Origin: Symplocastrum torsivum CPER-KK1
Lineage (GTDB): Bacteria > Cyanobacteriota > Cyanobacteriia > Cyanobacteriales > Coleofasciculaceae
Direction: 5' to 3'
DNA: 64,000 bases
Assembly: GCA_019358875.1 (NCBI GenBank)
Contig: JAHHIF010000005.1
Coordinates: forward strand, 1-64,000
The translations under genes were made by a program, and so were the position numbers. The notes below the pieces were generated by a model. That model was not told where the DNA came from. It saw nothing but the letters and a program-made list of their open reading frames with translations, and searched no databases. Positions 63,296-64,000 of this stretch are shown here, one piece after another (positions within the stretch are counted from its first letter, which is position 1; the number at the start of each line of letters is the position of its first letter).

Positions 63296-64000
63296 ATGCT
63301 GAAGCATTTATTAACAAAATTTTTACCCTTATTAGTGGGAGCAATGCTTATTGCTATAGGAATCACGCAATTTACCACAACTCAAGCCACCACGACTTTC
63401 TCTTACGCTGTAACTGACCTAGGTACCCTTGGCGGTGACAAAAGTGTTGCCTATGACCTAAATGACTCAGCACAAGCTGTAGGTTATTCAACCGTTAATA
63501 TTGGATCTAGAACGAACGCCGTATTGTGGAGCAACGGCACGCTAACTGACTTAAAGCAGTTTAGCGGTATCCCTTATAACGATGGTGTAGGGATTAACAA
63601 TGTAGGACAGGTAGTTTGTAATATCCAGTTCGGTTCACATACCGGTGGACGAATTCCCTATATATGGCAAAACGGTAACGTAACTAACATCTTTCAAAGT
63701 AACCAGAGCGGCTATGCCACTGCAATTAATAACGTAGGACAGGTAGTTGGCTGGGATGTTAGTCTATCAGCCTTTATTTGGCAGAATGGCTCGACGACTT
63801 ACCTCAATTCTCTCGGTGATAACACCAGCAACAATAATGATAGAGCTTCAGACATCAACAACAAAGGACAGATAGTCGGCTATGCATCTACCAATAATGG
63901 CAATCAGTTGCACGCCGTTTTGTGGGAAAACAATACGGTAACTGACTTGGGTACCCTTCCTGGTGGTAGTAATAGCGAAGCCTTAGGCATTAATAAAGCG
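63296..64000 (+). CDS. HAF-repeat exported protein, cut by the window end
   Basis: The frame from ATG 63296 is open to the last base (235 codons). It encodes a signal peptide (about 1-31, 'LPLLVGAMLIAIGITQFTTT') and HAF-type repeats: 'YAVTDLGTLGGDKSVAYDLN', 'NNVGQVVGWDVSLSAFIWQNG', 'INNKGQIVGYASTNNGNQL', 'TDLGTLPGGSNSEALGIN'. It has the same build as the protein at 18923-19966 but is clearly diverged from it. The C-terminal part lies outside the window. It is divergent from the pentapeptide-repeat gene, 68 bases apart. Confidence 0.88.
   Translation, partial: MLKHLLTKFLPLLVGAMLIAIGITQFTTTQATTTFSYAVTDLGTLGGDKSVAYDLNDSAQAVGYSTVNIGSRTNAVLWSNGTLTDLKQFSGIPYNDGVGINNVGQVVCNIQFGSHTGGRIPYIWQNGNVTNIFQSNQSGYATAINNVGQVVGWDVSLSAFIWQNGSTTYLNSLGDNTSNNNDRASDINNKGQIVGYASTNNGNQLHAVLWENNTVTDLGTLPGGSNSEALGINKA

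Overview
The window is chromosomal DNA of a cyanobacterium, most likely a filamentous or otherwise repeat-rich one. Evidence: many copies of the HIP1 octamer GCGATCGC, ndhL, petN, a tRNA-Leu(UAA) interrupted by a group I intron, tandem heptamer repeats, and many families typical of cyanobacteria (DUF3007, DUF928, Uma2, WD40 and TPR proteins). I did not assign a genus. Housekeeping genes (trpA, ppa, leuA, rpsD, moaA, tsaB, hisA, infC, ilvH) are scattered singly among accessory genes, as is usual in these genomes.

Layout. 1-2470: ndhL-DUF3007-trpA on the minus strand, ending at a clear terminator, then trnL(UAA) with its intron. 2470-7870: a TolB-like propeller protein, an IS630 transposase relic, a small conserved protein, and a TnpB-only IS200/IS605-type element inserted directly against a DUF362 gene. 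7870-11700: a small membrane protein, ppa, a metallo-beta-lactamase-fold protein with a damaged metal site, and a two-domain rhodanese. 11700-18830: a LabA-like NYN protein, leuA, a large multispanning protein, a methyltransferase and two unknown proteins. 18900-25900: a HAF-repeat protein, a short RecQ, a frameshifted Uma2 gene, petN with a second tiny membrane protein gene, an SDR protein and an adenylate cyclase with a DUF3365 sensor. 26100-30630: a BtuF-like protein without signal peptide, rpsD, moaA and an MFS carrier. 31400-39220: a TIGR03032 protein, a large RTX/cadherin-like secreted protein, ThuA, then a TVP38/TMEM64 protein followed by a MerA-like flavoprotein. 39250-45340: tsaB coupled to a kinase-WD40 protein, a divergent TPR protein and two DUF928 paralogues. 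45780-50520: a propeller-transglutaminase, a membrane alpha/beta hydrolase and hisA. 50890-51770: a small CRISPR array without cas genes, whose last repeat runs into a MITE-like element. 51840-64000: an MFS-HEAT fusion, infC, a hydrolase, a BON protein, ilvH, a PAS/GAF histidine kinase, a pentapeptide-repeat membrane protein, and a second HAF protein cut by the window end.

How genes may work together: the best supported units are ndhL-DUF3007-trpA, petN plus the 44-residue gene, the TVP38-flavoprotein pair, and kinase-WD40 overlapping tsaB by one base. I found no complete new defence or biosynthetic system. The most unusual signals are the transposon end that supplies a ribosome site and start codon to the DUF362 gene, heptamer arrays that form or abut the stop codons of three housekeeping genes, the MITE-like element at the CRISPR trailer, and the metal-site losses in the metallo-beta-lactamase-fold protein. 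All functions are assigned by reading the sequence, without database searches.
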